This document shows, piece by piece, positions 1-8,022 of a stretch of DNA of 64,000 bases. Source of the stretch: Hamadaea sp013361475. Its GTDB lineage: Bacteria > Actinomycetota > Actinomycetes > Mycobacteriales > Micromonosporaceae. The translations under genes were made by a program, and so were the position numbers. The stretch is taken from contig NZ_JBFAHM010000014.1 of the NCBI RefSeq assembly GCF_040654195.1, forward strand, positions 217,869 through 281,868. The letters run 5' to 3'. A model generated the notes under the pieces. That model made no database searches. It saw only the letters and a program-made list of their open reading frames with translations, and was not told the origin of the DNA. Every line of letters starts with the position of its first letter. Position 1 is the first letter of the stretch.

Positions 1-1
1 G

Positions 2-277
2 ATCCAGCTGCTCGCCGGCGCCGAACCGGTGTTCCGGCCGTCCGTCCGCGGGCACCTCCTCGAAACCGTGACCTCCCCACCGGGACTCCGGGAGTTCCGG
101 CCCGCCCTGGTCGCGGAGCGTCGAGGCGGTGGATACACAGTGCAGCCTTTGGCGGGCGGAACGCGTACGCTGGCGGGGTTGGCCGAGGCGAACGGCCTGC
201 TGGTCCTCGGCGAGCGGGTGACGACCGCCCCGGCCGGGTCCACCGTGGATGTGCTGCTGCTGGACAGGCGACGATGA
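2..277 (+). CDS. Gephyrin/MoeA-like protein (Glp), C-terminal end only
   Basis: The reading frame is open from the window edge, so only the last 91 codons are seen. The segment LAGLAEANGLLVL followed by VDVLLLD matches the C-terminal domain IV of the MoeA/gephyrin family, which inserts molybdenum into molybdopterin. In corynebacteria the MoeA-like copy beside rimJ and glpR is Glp, a divisome protein rather than a cofactor enzyme, and the same neighbours follow here. The stop overlaps the next start by four bases (ATGA). MoeA-family membership is well supported; the Glp role rests on gene order. Confidence 0.8.
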   Translation: MQLLAGAEPVFRPSVRGHLLETVTSPPGLREFRPALVAERRGGGYTVQPLAGGTRTLAGLAEANGLLVLGERVTTAPAGSTVDVLLLDRRR

Positions 278-909
278 ACAGAGCCTTCGGGTATCCGGCC
301 GTACTCAGCGACGGGCCGGTGCTGCTGCGCCCCTACCTGCGTTCCGACGGACAGGCCTGGTCCGAGGTACGCCAGCTCAACCAGCGCTGGCTCGCGCCCT
401 GGGAGGCCACACCGATCGGGCCGTGGGCGCAGATGAACTCGACGGCCGCCTTCAAGCAGGTCTACAAGGGTCTGCGCGCGGCCGCCAAAGAGGGCGAGGC
501 GATGCCCTTCGCCATCTGCCTGCGACCGCCCGACGGCGGACCCGAGCGTTTCGTCGGCCACATCAACCTCGGCAACATCGTGCGCCGGGCCTTCGCGTCG
601 GCGTACTGCGGCTACTGGATCGACTCCCGGGTGGCCGGGCAAGGCATCATGCCGACCGCGCTGGCCCTCGTCGTCGACCACGCCTTCAACGCCGCCGGCC
701 TGCACCGAGTCGAGATCAACATCCGCCCGGAGAACAAGGCCAGCCGCCGCGTCGTCGAGAAACTGGAGATCCGCGAAGAGGCGTACCACCCGCACTACAT
801 GTTCATCGACGGAGCGTGGCGCGACCACATCGGGTACGCCGTCACCGTCGAAGACGTCGTGGGTGACGGCGGCCTGCTCCGGCGGTGGCACCGCCTCCGC
901 TCCCAGTGA
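274..909 (+). CDS. RimJ/RimL-type GNAT N-acetyltransferase
   Basis: This 211-residue protein has a GNAT fold of the RimJ/RimL class, which acetylates protein N-termini or small amines with acetyl-CoA. The late beta-strand region GLHRVEINIRPENKASRRV carries the typical RimJ N-x-x-S/A-x-R signature, and YWIDSRVAGQGIM fills the acetyl-CoA-binding loop position. It overlaps the upstream MoeA-like gene by ATGA and is probably cotranscribed with it. The substrate cannot be read from sequence. The same triplet (moeA-like, rimJ, glpR) is conserved in mycolata and other actinobacteria. Confidence 0.85.
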   Translation: MNRAFGYPAVLSDGPVLLRPYLRSDGQAWSEVRQLNQRWLAPWEATPIGPWAQMNSTAAFKQVYKGLRAAAKEGEAMPFAICLRPPDGGPERFVGHINLGNIVRRAFASAYCGYWIDSRVAGQGIMPTALALVVDHAFNAAGLHRVEINIRPENKASRRVVEKLEIREEAYHPHYMFIDGAWRDHIGYAVTVEDVVGDGGLLRRWHRLRSQ

Positions 910-1123
910 TTTCCCGCCGATCATGAACTTACGACCTGATGCGTAATTGGCTCAAGATCGACCCCCGAAGGCCCTGATCGACACGCCGCCCTACGCTGTG
1001 ATGTCGCGCGTGTCGGCGAGCCTGCGGCCCACTCCGGCGTCTCCCGCTTACCCTCGGTAAACGATCTATCTGATCGCGGGACCGCCGCCAGGTCCCGATC
1101 CGAGAGTGACGGGAGGGGTGAGG

Positions 1124-1993
1124 GTGCCGACCTCGGTGCTCCTCGCCGTCCTCACCGCTGCCGGGCTGCTCGCCCTGGCGCCGGCGCTCGTGCGCCGGTA
1201 CGACGCCACCGAGCGGCTGGTGGCGGAGCGGGCGCTGTCGACGGCGCGGGTCCTGTCGAGGAACCGGCGCCAGCGCACCGTGCCAGGACGCCTCCCGGTC
1301 AACCCGCCACGGGCGTTCATCCCGTCGGTGCCCATCGACTACCTGCCGGTCTCGGCCATCCCCGTGGTCAGCGGCATTCCCGTGTCGGCGCCGGCCCGCT
1401 CCGGCCCCCGGCCGTCCTCCCGCCGTCCCACCCTCACCGTCGTACCGCGCTCGGCCGTCCCGTACACACTGCGTGACGCGACCGGCGGTCGCAGCCGCCT
1501 CAAGCCGGCCGTCTACCGCCGTCGCCGGGTCCTGGCCGCCCTGATCCTCTTCAACGCCGTCGAACTCGTCGGCGTCTTCGCCGTCGGCCCCGGCTTCTGG
1601 ATCGGCGTCGCCGCCAGCCTCACCCTGCTCGTCGCGTACGTGATGCACTTGCGGAGCCGAGCCCTCCAAACGCAACGCCGCCGCCGCGCCGAGGAGGCCG
1701 AGGCCCGCTGGCTCGCGGACCAGCAGGCCGAGGTCCGCCGCGCGCAGCGCCGCCGTGCCGCCGCCCGGCGCGAGGCCGCGCGCCTCCTCCAAGAAGAACT
1801 CATCCGCCAGCGCGCGGCCCTCGAAGCCGCGCAAGCGGGCGAGCAAGACCTCCCCCGCGCCGTCGGAGGCCCGGTCATCTCCTACCGTCCGGCTCCGCGC
1901 GGCCCGGCCATTCAGCCAAGATCACGGGTACGCGGAAAGCCGTACCACGCCGGACCGGCCGTCGGCGGGGGTGATTCGCGCTCTGCCGGGTAG
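1124..1993 (+). CDS. sepX: GlpR/SepX-like divisome membrane protein
   Basis: The 289-residue product has one N-terminal membrane helix (about 3-21), a long basic Pro/Arg-rich stretch, two more helices (about 136-155 and 157-174) and a highly charged predicted coiled coil (about 178-245). This architecture and the position after moeA-like and rimJ genes match GlpR, the receptor for the gephyrin-like Glp in corynebacteria, called SepX in Streptomyces, where it acts at cell-division sites. The GTG at 1124 is preferred because GGAGGG lies six bases upstream; GTG at 1106 is possible. Assignment rests on topology and synteny, not on a diagnostic motif. Confidence 0.65.
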   Translation: MPTSVLLAVLTAAGLLALAPALVRRYDATERLVAERALSTARVLSRNRRQRTVPGRLPVNPPRAFIPSVPIDYLPVSAIPVVSGIPVSAPARSGPRPSSRRPTLTVVPRSAVPYTLRDATGGRSRLKPAVYRRRRVLAALILFNAVELVGVFAVGPGFWIGVAASLTLLVAYVMHLRSRALQTQRRRRAEEAEARWLADQQAEVRRAQRRRAAARREAARLLQEELIRQRAALEAAQAGEQDLPRAVGGPVISYRPAPRGPAIQPRSRVRGKPYHAGPAVGGGDSRSAG

Positions 1994-2036
1994 ACCTGCT
2001 AGCCTTATCGCCGGTCCGAGGATTCGGATCGAACCG

Positions 2037-2113
2037 GGGGACGTGGCGCAGCCCGGTAGCGCACCTCGTTCGCATCGAGGGGGTCAGGGGTTCAAATCCC
2101 CTCGTCTCCACCA
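2037..2113 (+). tRNA. tRNA-Ala (anticodon CGC)
   Basis: A 77-nt cloverleaf with encoded CCA can be folded by eye. The acceptor GGGGACG pairs with CGTCTCC and includes the alanine identity wobble pair G3:U70. The anticodon arm is CCTCG-TTCGCAT-CGAGG with anticodon CGC, and the T arm is AGGGG-TTCAAAT-CCCCT. The 3' half (from 2068) is duplicated at 5046-5105, so this gene is the attachment site of the adjacent integrated element. Confidence 0.95.
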
Positions 2114-2128
2114 GTACCACTGTTGAAC
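2068..2128 (+). repeat. Attachment-site repeat at the tRNA end (attL)
   Basis: The direct repeat covers the tRNA-Ala anticodon loop to its CCA and continues about 15 bases beyond it. It matches 5046-5105 except for one G in a G-run, one C/T in the T loop and one T/C downstream. Confidence 0.85.
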
Positions 2129-2174
2129 AGCCGAAACTCTCCGCCTAGATCATCTAGTACAGATCCAGTACAAC

Positions 2175-2897
2175 TTAGGCTGGATCTTGGTTTTGGGGCT
2201 GAGCCCCTTTCAGGCCGTCCGCCGCACGTCGTAGAGCCCCGCTCACAACGTTCCGAAGCCGTTGTTTCCGAGGCCACCAGTGCACGTAGGTCTCCAGCGT
2301 GGTGCGCAGGAGCTTGTGTCGTAGCGCCCGCTGCACCTCGGTTGGGTCGGCCCCGGCCGCGATCAGCATCGTGGCGAAGAAGTGCCGCAGTGAGTGGAAC
2401 GTGGCCTCTCTTGGCCACCCGGCAGTGTTGCACCACGTCCGGAACATGTCCGACCACTTCTGGTCATGGATCGGTCGGCCCTGTTCGTCAGTGAACAGCA
2501 GGAGCGCCCTCCGACGCTTCGGCTCCTTGCCGGGGTCCGGTGTTCCGCTGGTGATGTCCACCATCTCGACCGGGACCGGTGGGTACTTCTCGATGTGAGC
2601 GAGGATGACCTCGGAAAGTTCGTCATCCATGTCCACCGTGCCGACCGACCCGGCCTTGGGTGGGGCGAGGTAGAAGCCGCCGTACTCGCCGATGTGGAAC
2701 TTGAGTTGCTGACGGACGTGCAGTTCCTTCTCGTCACCGTGGTTGGCACATCGGGTACCGGCTTCGAATCCGAGCACCTCGCCGAGGCGTAGTCCGGCGA
2801 CAGCGCTAGTCGCCCAAGCAGTAAAGCCACGCCTCCGGCGGGCCTCGGGCTCGCACCACACCTCTCGCTGCGCTCGCTCCCATGTCCGCGAGTCCAA
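2175..2897 (-). pseudogene. Tyrosine recombinase/integrase, N-terminally truncated
   Basis: The 240 residues form the catalytic half of a phage-type tyrosine integrase. Visible catalytic elements are AGLRLGE (Arg37), HSLRH (His168, Arg171), ALRH (His194) and the nucleophile region LETYVHW (Tyr204). Full-length relatives have about 130-200 further N-terminal residues with arm-binding and SAM-like domains. No reading frame in 2898-3136 supplies them, so the protein is probably a remnant although its active-site residues are intact. It sits beside the tRNA and reads toward it, the usual orientation for an integrase next to its att site. Confidence 0.75.
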
Positions 2898-3136
2898 AGG
2901 CCAGCTGGCGCCTCCGGCGGAGATCTCCGGCTCCAGGATGGCCTTCCGTCACCGACGACCCGGGCAAGCCGACATGGAGCCTTTGGACCGGCAAGCTCGT
3001 ACGTCCGGTTGGGCGCTCCAGCTTGCCGGCCCAGCAGAACCCGTGCCCACGGAGCGCAGGTCGATGGCAACGGGATGGGCACGGTTACCGCGAGAAGTTG
3101 TCGCTGCGGCACGACGCCAGGAGCGCCCGAAGCTCC
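2898..3136. other. Decayed gap inside the element, no gene
   Basis: About 240 bases lie between the integrase catalytic half and the DUF262 gene. No minus-strand frame gives a convincing integrase N-terminus. This is probably where the N-terminal coding part was lost by deletion or frameshift. Confidence 0.45.
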
Positions 3137-4813
3137 CTACGGATCAGAGAGGACCGTCTTGGCAAACTGCTCGGTGCGCTCCTTGACTACGTCTGGGGTC
3201 CATGCATTATATCCAAGAACCTCCATGCTGCGAGGAAAGTCCGAGACCCTAGGCTTCAGATATTTATCCTTCTTTTCGCCGAAGTTCTTGTTGCTTGCAG
3301 AAGAATTCTTGCTCTTGCTGAGGAGAACGAGGTTTCCAGCCGTGTTGACAAGTTGCTTTCGCTCCTCGTCGGTGAACGTGTCCATCCAGGCACTGCTTTG
3401 ACCTGGATTCTGCGGAAGGACGTGTTCGACGGAACGAACGTAAAAGTGTCGAGGGTGGTCTAATTCACTAGAGACGATCTCGGCCCTCACCAAGAGGTAC
3501 TTTGCATAGCCTGCGCCGTAGAATCCGCTGATCCTACACGCGTCCTCTATCGCCTTCAGGTTAGGTGTCATGGCATCGATTGCGTCCGCCGGGCTCTGAG
3601 AATCCTGTATGTTGCGCAATATTTTCGTATAGATACCATATCGTTCGTCTTTTCTTACACCGCGGACCCACAAGTCTAGATACACCTTCTCCAACCTTAG
3701 GGCGAAGGCATAAAGGTCGCTCTTGTCAAACCGTTTAGCAAACGAGAGGATGCACGCCTTCCACTCCGAGGCTGTGAAGTAGGTGACCATTGCCTCCATG
3801 AGTGTGTGGTACCGAGCATCGGGCGTTCCGTCTTCGGCGTCGAGGTAGTCGCGTGCAATGAACAAGGAATCGTAGAGGTCGACGTAGGTCGTTAACTCGT
3901 CTAGGAAGTTGCTTCCCGGCTCAGGCAGCTCCTTCTTGGCATAGATTCTGTTGAGGAACTCTGAGTACAGGTCTGCCTGGGGCTTGTCCTTAACATAAAT
4001 GAGTCGCAGGAGATGGAAAACCTCCTCAAATGGGCCTTCGCCAAGCTGGGCCTCCATGCTCTCCCAACGCGAAGCGTACTTGATTCGAGCGCCGTCGTTC
4101 GGGACCGCATTGGGATCTAGGTTATGAGCCTTCAGCACATCTATACGACGAAGCTGTTTGCCTCGATCATTTACTACCGTAAAGAGACGGAATGCGTCGT
4201 CAAAGGAGTCCGTTGCTAAGTAGATTAGACTGCACTTTTGAGTTACGAATGCAGCGAACGCCTTGACCTGTTCAGATGTCATCTTTGAGATCTTTTCCCA
4301 GAAGATCGCTCGTGCAAGTTCGTAACGTCGTTCGCTGGGGTCATCTTTTAGATCGGAGAGCGGCTTAGCTGCGCCATCCATCGTCCCTATCAGGCTGTTG
4401 AAAACGGCTTGGTCTCGGACCTCCAGCCTGTTTCTTGCTGGGATTCCGTCGAGCTGACGTTCGGGCTGGATTACCTTCTCGTGAATCTCGTTCCGAAATA
4501 CAACCTGGTCGTTAATAGCCGGAGCATCGCGGAGGCACGCGAGAAGAATGCAGAGAGCCGTAAGGCGTTGTTGCCCGTCAACGATGTCGTACTGCGAGAT
4601 CGCACGCCGGTGAAGTACAAGGGTTCCGAGAAAATAAGGTTCGTCTTGATCGGTCCCCATGAGGTCATCGATCAAGTCGGTGAAGTCGTCAGCATCCCAG
4701 AGAAAGGGGCGCTGGTATTCGGGAACGCGGAAGAAGTAGTCCTGGGAGAAGAGCTTTGTTACGGGCAGCATGCCGCTTTCAAGGGTCTTGGACAATGCGA
4801 TTCCTACTTTCAC
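3137..4813 (-). CDS. DUF262/DUF1524 GmrSD-like restriction protein
   Basis: This 558-residue protein carries both halves of GmrSD-type systems in one chain. An N-terminal DUF262 NTPase-like domain shows PEYQRPF (31-37) and DGQQR (79-83). A C-terminal DUF1524 HNH-type nuclease domain shows VEHVLPQ (462-468), GNLVLL and a SNKNF...K motif. Characterised members such as GmrSD and the single-chain BrxU cut modified phage DNA, so an antiphage role is likely but inferred. Base composition is clearly lower in G+C than the neighbours. Initiation is uncertain: GTG at 4813 has no obvious ribosome site, and ATG at 4771 just before the conserved domain is an alternative. It is the only cargo gene of the element. 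Confidence 0.85.
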   Translation of the reverse strand: MKVGIALSKTLESGMLPVTKLFSQDYFFRVPEYQRPFLWDADDFTDLIDDLMGTDQDEPYFLGTLVLHRRAISQYDIVDGQQRLTALCILLACLRDAPAINDQVVFRNEIHEKVIQPERQLDGIPARNRLEVRDQAVFNSLIGTMDGAAKPLSDLKDDPSERRYELARAIFWEKISKMTSEQVKAFAAFVTQKCSLIYLATDSFDDAFRLFTVVNDRGKQLRRIDVLKAHNLDPNAVPNDGARIKYASRWESMEAQLGEGPFEEVFHLLRLIYVKDKPQADLYSEFLNRIYAKKELPEPGSNFLDELTTYVDLYDSLFIARDYLDAEDGTPDARYHTLMEAMVTYFTASEWKACILSFAKRFDKSDLYAFALRLEKVYLDLWVRGVRKDERYGIYTKILRNIQDSQSPADAIDAMTPNLKAIEDACRISGFYGAGYAKYLLVRAEIVSSELDHPRHFYVRSVEHVLPQNPGQSSAWMDTFTDEERKQLVNTAGNLVLLSKSKNSSASNKNFGEKKDKYLKPRVSDFPRSMEVLGYNAWTPDVVKERTEQFAKTVLSDP

Positions 4814-5045
4814 CTAACGAACGTTGTGATGCCTCGCGAGCAGTATGTCAGTTTCGGTCATCGTCGTCTGCCCGGTGTGGATGGACTCGCCTACCTCGCG
4901 CGTTGGCCCCACCACCGACGTAGACCTCCATGACGTTGCAGTACAGCAGAGAAGTACAGCAACGCCAGCAACCCGACACGGCCGAGGACGACCCCAGAAC
5001 CCCGCATGAGCACGGCCGAGACCTCCAGCGATCTTGCCGCCGCGA

Positions 5046-5105
5046 GTTCGCATCGAGGGGTCAGGGGTTTAAATCCCCTCGTCTCCACCAGTACCACCGT
5101 TGAAC
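5046..5105 (+). repeat. Distal attachment-site repeat (attR)
   Basis: This diverged copy of the tRNA-Ala 3' half marks the far end of the integrated element. The 5' half of a tRNA is absent upstream, so it is not a second tRNA gene. It sits in the 366-bp gap between the DUF262 gene and the next gene, which otherwise holds only the presumed DUF262 promoter region. Confidence 0.85.
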
Positions 5106-5179
5106 CCGCGACTATCCTGCCGTGGTGGCAGGACCGAGCGGGCTTGCCGTCCGACTTGAGCGCTGAGACACTCCGGGCC

Positions 5180-5608
5180 ATGCCTCGTGATACCAACGCC
5201 ATCGATTCGGTGCCTCTTCGCGCGTCACGGTCGATCGAGAACCTTCCGAGATTTCTGCGGGTGGCGCTCTTCGCGGTGATCGTGGCTGTGGTCAGTTACG
5301 CAGCCGGCTCGCGGCGAGGATGGCTCATGGGCCTCCTTGCGGCACTGTTCTACGGCGGGCTTTTCCTTTGGAATACACAATGGCCCGATCGTGCGCGTAG
5401 GTGGTCTAGCCGGCATCTCGTGGCGGACGCGGCGCTCATCGTGCCCATGTTGTTCTTCGTCTTCGTCTTCTTGTCTCCGAGCACGTCCCTGCTCAAGGCC
5501 GCAATCATTGCGCTCGTCGTCGGGGCTGTACTGACTCCGATCACGGTCTGGCGACGTCGTCGAATACGGGCGCGTCGCCTCGATCAGGACCGCGCGGCCC
5601 TTGGCTAA
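5180..5608 (+). CDS. Small membrane protein, unknown function
   Basis: The product of 142 residues from ATG 5180 has about four hydrophobic helices (near residues 26-40, 48-63, 80-96 and 104-120), separated by Arg-rich loops, and a basic C-terminus. I do not recognise a family. The frame is open further upstream into the attachment repeat, but a start there would mean translating att DNA, so the internal ATG is preferred. It is the first chromosomal gene beyond the integrated element. A long minus-strand frame runs antisense to it and is treated separately. Confidence 0.55.
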   Translation: MPRDTNAIDSVPLRASRSIENLPRFLRVALFAVIVAVVSYAAGSRRGWLMGLLAALFYGGLFLWNTQWPDRARRWSSRHLVADAALIVPMLFFVFVFLSPSTSLLKAAIIALVVGAVLTPITVWRRRRIRARRLDQDRAALG

Positions 5609-6022
5609 CCCGCCGCTGAGCGCCGGCGATTTTGTGTTTCCGGCCACCTCGACGAGCGGGGTCGGCAAGCGCTCAGACGGTAGCCGACGCGGGTAACGAT
5701 CCCGGATCTGGATCGGGCCGTACCGAATCTTGTCCACGCCAGCGACGTGCCGTTCGCCGCCCCGGGTCACGAATGAGATCTCATAACAGGTCTCGGTCTG
5801 GCATGCAACACCGTGGTCGCAGGCCGGATCGAAGGTGATGCGCTTGTCCGAGACCACCTCGACGCGCTTGCGGTTCAGCGCGGGAAACCAGTAGACGCTC
5901 GCCAGAGCTGCGATCGCGACCGCTGACAGCCACCAGGCGGACCGGTCGGCGTATCGCGGCGGTGGACTGTGGCCACAGGGAAGGCCGCAGTCCAAGACCG
6001 GTTTGACAGCGACGGCGACCAT
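5225..6022 (-). CDS. Possible membrane-anchored hypothetical protein
   Basis: Only the first 145 or so residues look like protein: one hydrophobic segment (about 30-46) followed by a soluble region with four Cys and a plausible beta-rich stretch around ETCYEISFVTRGGERH. The remaining frame is antisense to the gene at 5180-5608 and looks like a high-GC shadow, so the true C-terminus may lie near 5600. It would be transcribed away from the pseudogene at 6028. Function is unknown and existence uncertain. Confidence 0.35.
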   Translation of the reverse strand: MVAVAVKPVLDCGLPCGHSPPPRYADRSAWWLSAVAIAALASVYWFPALNRKRVEVVSDKRITFDPACDHGVACQTETCYEISFVTRGGERHVAGVDKIRYGPIQIRDRYPRRLPSERLPTPLVEVAGNTKSPALSGGLAKGRAVLIEATRPYSTTSPDRDRSQYSPDDERNDCGLEQGRARRQEDEDEEQHGHDERRVRHEMPARPPTRTIGPLCIPKEKPAVEQCRKEAHEPSSPRAGCVTDHSHDHREERHPQKSRKVLDRP

Positions 6023-6027
6023 CGGGC

Positions 6028-6467
6028 ATGGATTCGACCGCCATGAGTGCGCTGACGACGATCGCGTCGGTTCTTCTCGGTGCAGCGCTCACCTACTGGA
6101 TGAACGTGCGGACGAGGCGCCGTACGGCGGCTGAGGACACCGTTGACGCCGCGATCGCCGCCGTGGCGTTGGTGGAGGTGAACAGCCGCATGGCACCACA
6201 AATCGTGCTGCCCGAGGGCATCGATGACGCTGTCGGGCTGGAGCGTACCGGGAGTTGGCCCTCGCGGCGATCGCTCAGCACAATCGCCGCGGCGGTGAGG
6301 CGCGGGAGGCGCTGGCGCGGGTGTTCGTGATCGATGAGCGAGTCAGGTCGTACTACCTCGATGAGGATGCGGTCTACGCCGTACCGGAGGAGATCGTCAC
6401 CCTGCTGCGAGTCATCAAGGCCGACGTGGTCGGGCGGCGACCGCGGTTCCGTCTTTCTCGGCGGTGA
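6028..6467 (+). pseudogene. Frameshifted small membrane-anchored protein
   Basis: Frame 1 starts with a membrane helix (ASVLLGAALTYWMNV) and runs to about 6250. Plausible coding then continues in frame 3 from about 6250 to the stop at 6467 (ELALAAIAQHNRRGG then VFVIDERVRSYYLDEDAVY). Neither half looks complete alone, and the joined product would be about 145 residues. A one-base change near 6245-6260, or a sequencing error, explains the break. ATG 6043 is an alternative start. I recognise no family. Confidence 0.5.
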
Positions 6468-6509
6468 AACTCGGCGGTCAAGCTGCCCACCGAAGGAAGG
6501 TGGGCTGGC

Positions 6510-7550
6510 ATGATCGCCGGGATGGTGAGCGACGGGGTGAAGCGCTGGGTGCGGCGTACGGCAAGGGTTTTGCTGGCGCTGCTGGGAGTCGTTGCTCTCG
6601 TGGTCGCCGCCGCCTTGGTGGCGCTGTCCGCCGAGTACGCCGGTACGCCCAGCGCGTCAGCCCGTGGCACCGGCCACGACGCCGAGTGGCTGGGGCATGC
6701 CTGGGTCGACGGGCGGAAGACCCAGTCTGATGTGGACGCACTCGTGGCGCAGGTGCGTACGACGGGGATTCGGGATCTCTTCGTGCACACGGGGCCGTTC
6801 AACGATGACGGAACGCTGGATCCCGGCCTGCGGCCGCAGGGGCGGTGGTTCGTCGAGACCGTCCATCGGGCGCTGCCGGGCGTACGCGTCCAGGCGTGGC
6901 TGGGTGCACATCCAGTGCCGGGCGAGCTGGACCTCCAATCGGCGAGTACGCAAGCGAACCTGCTGGGCTCGGCGACGCAGGTGCTCGACGACGGCTTCGA
7001 TGGAGTCCACTACGACTTCGAGCCGGTCGTGGACGGCGACGCCGACCTGTTGACCGTGCTCGGTCAGGCGCACGAGCTCACCCGGCGACGAGGTGCGGTG
7101 CTCTCGGTCTCGGCGATCCACACCGAGCCGTGGCCGGGCATGGCCGCCGCGGTGACCGCGCTGCCAACGTCGCTTGCTCTCTGGTCCGCCGACTACCTCG
7201 CAAAGGTGGCTCATGAGGTGGACCAGGTGGCCTTGATGGCCTACGACACCGCACTGCCTTCGGAGGCGGCGTACGGGGGATATGTCCGGCGAGTGACCGA
7301 GGCGGCGCTTCGGGCGGTGCCGGCGGAGGTCACGTTGTTCATCGGCATTCCGGCGTACCACGACGAGCATCCGTTCCATCATCGCGGCGCCGAGACGGTG
7401 GCCGCCGCTCTACGGGGGATCCGTTTGGCGATGGGCGACCAGCCGCTCACCCGCGAGTTCGGCGTGGCCGCGTACGTGGATTTCGCCGCCACCACCGACG
7501 ACTGGGCCGCCTACGACAACGGCTGGTCGACCGCTACCGTGTCGCCATGA
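6510..7550 (+). CDS. Membrane-anchored GH18-like TIM-barrel protein
   Basis: The protein of 346 residues has an N-terminal signal anchor (about 20-40) and then a TIM-barrel-like domain. The segment DGVHYDFEP (164-172) resembles the GH18 motif DxxDxDxE, with Glu171 at the position of the catalytic acid, though only part of the aspartate pattern is kept. Further strands such as VDQVALMAYDT agree with GH18-like barrels. It is probably an extracytoplasmic glycan-binding or hydrolysing protein. Its stop overlaps the next start (ATGA), so the two are likely cotranslated. Confidence 0.6.
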   Translation: MIAGMVSDGVKRWVRRTARVLLALLGVVALVVAAALVALSAEYAGTPSASARGTGHDAEWLGHAWVDGRKTQSDVDALVAQVRTTGIRDLFVHTGPFNDDGTLDPGLRPQGRWFVETVHRALPGVRVQAWLGAHPVPGELDLQSASTQANLLGSATQVLDDGFDGVHYDFEPVVDGDADLLTVLGQAHELTRRRGAVLSVSAIHTEPWPGMAAAVTALPTSLALWSADYLAKVAHEVDQVALMAYDTALPSEAAYGGYVRRVTEAALRAVPAEVTLFIGIPAYHDEHPFHHRGAETVAAALRGIRLAMGDQPLTREFGVAAYVDFAATTDDWAAYDNGWSTATVSP

Positions 7551-8017
7551 CTCGCGTTGTGGCGCGCCCGCGTATCCGGATCGCCCTGTTCATGATCCTT
7601 TCCGACGTCTTCGCGCTCGCGGGTCTTTCCTACCTGGCGAACGGGCACGTGGTGGCCGACCGCAATTGGCTGGGCGTCGCCCTGGGCTGCGTGCTGACGA
7701 TCTGCGGCGGTCTCGGCGTCTGGCGGGCCCTCCGGCTGGGCGTGGTGATCGATCAGAGTGGGCTGCTGGTTCGTCGATTCGCCGCAGCGGACAAGACCTT
7801 GACCTGGACGGCTGTTCGGTCGATCAGCTCGGAGAAGCTCTTCCTGCGCGGCGGCAGGCCGTTCTTCGCACCCGTTCTTCAGGTCGACGGCCTCGGCCGG
7901 CTGTCGGTGCAAGAGCTTGGCTCGCACGCGGTGGAGGGGGCCGAGCGGAACGCCGCCGATCTTCGGGGTCTCCAGGGTTCGCCCCAGAGCTACGCATCTC
8001 CGGTCGCCCAGAACTAG
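7547..8017 (+). CDS. Membrane protein with bacterial PH-like domain
   Basis: The 156-residue product has two membrane helices (about 10-30 and 40-60). A C-terminal domain of about 90 residues with the pattern VVIDQSGLLVRR and TWTAVRSISSEK is typical of bacterial PH-like (YdbT/DUF2581-type) domains on the cytoplasmic face. The start overlaps the preceding GH18-like gene by four bases. The last 15 residues are low-complexity. Its role is unknown; coupling suggests it works with the upstream membrane-anchored protein. Confidence 0.6.
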   Translation: MTRVVARPRIRIALFMILSDVFALAGLSYLANGHVVADRNWLGVALGCVLTICGGLGVWRALRLGVVIDQSGLLVRRFAAADKTLTWTAVRSISSEKLFLRGGRPFFAPVLQVDGLGRLSVQELGSHAVEGAERNAADLRGLQGSPQSYASPVAQN

Positions 8018-8022
8018 CGAGG

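Larger units (their letters stand above)
2068..5105. mobile_element. Degraded integrative element in tRNA-Ala
   Basis: The segment is bounded by 61/60-bp direct repeats of the tRNA-Ala anticodon-to-3'-end region. Next to the tRNA lies a tyrosine recombinase on the minus strand, followed by one cargo gene of the DUF262/DUF1524 family. The cargo is visibly richer in A+T than the flanks, which indicates transfer. The repeats differ at three positions and the integrase lacks its N-terminal part, so the element appears old and immobile. No excisionase, replication or transfer gene is visible. Confidence 0.8.

Noticed and set aside
1..277. Genuine molybdenum-cofactor moeA
   Set aside because: Not excluded, but the rimJ-glpR neighbourhood and absence of other molybdopterin genes here favour the Glp-type copy; the active-site part lies outside the window.
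2363..3112. Alternative minus-strand protein covering the integrase region
   Set aside because: It overlaps the integrase catalytic half in another frame, and no integrase or other domain is visible.
5046..5105. Second tRNA-Ala gene
   Set aside because: The acceptor 5' strand and D arm are missing and the anticodon stem has no partner; it is the att copy of the element.
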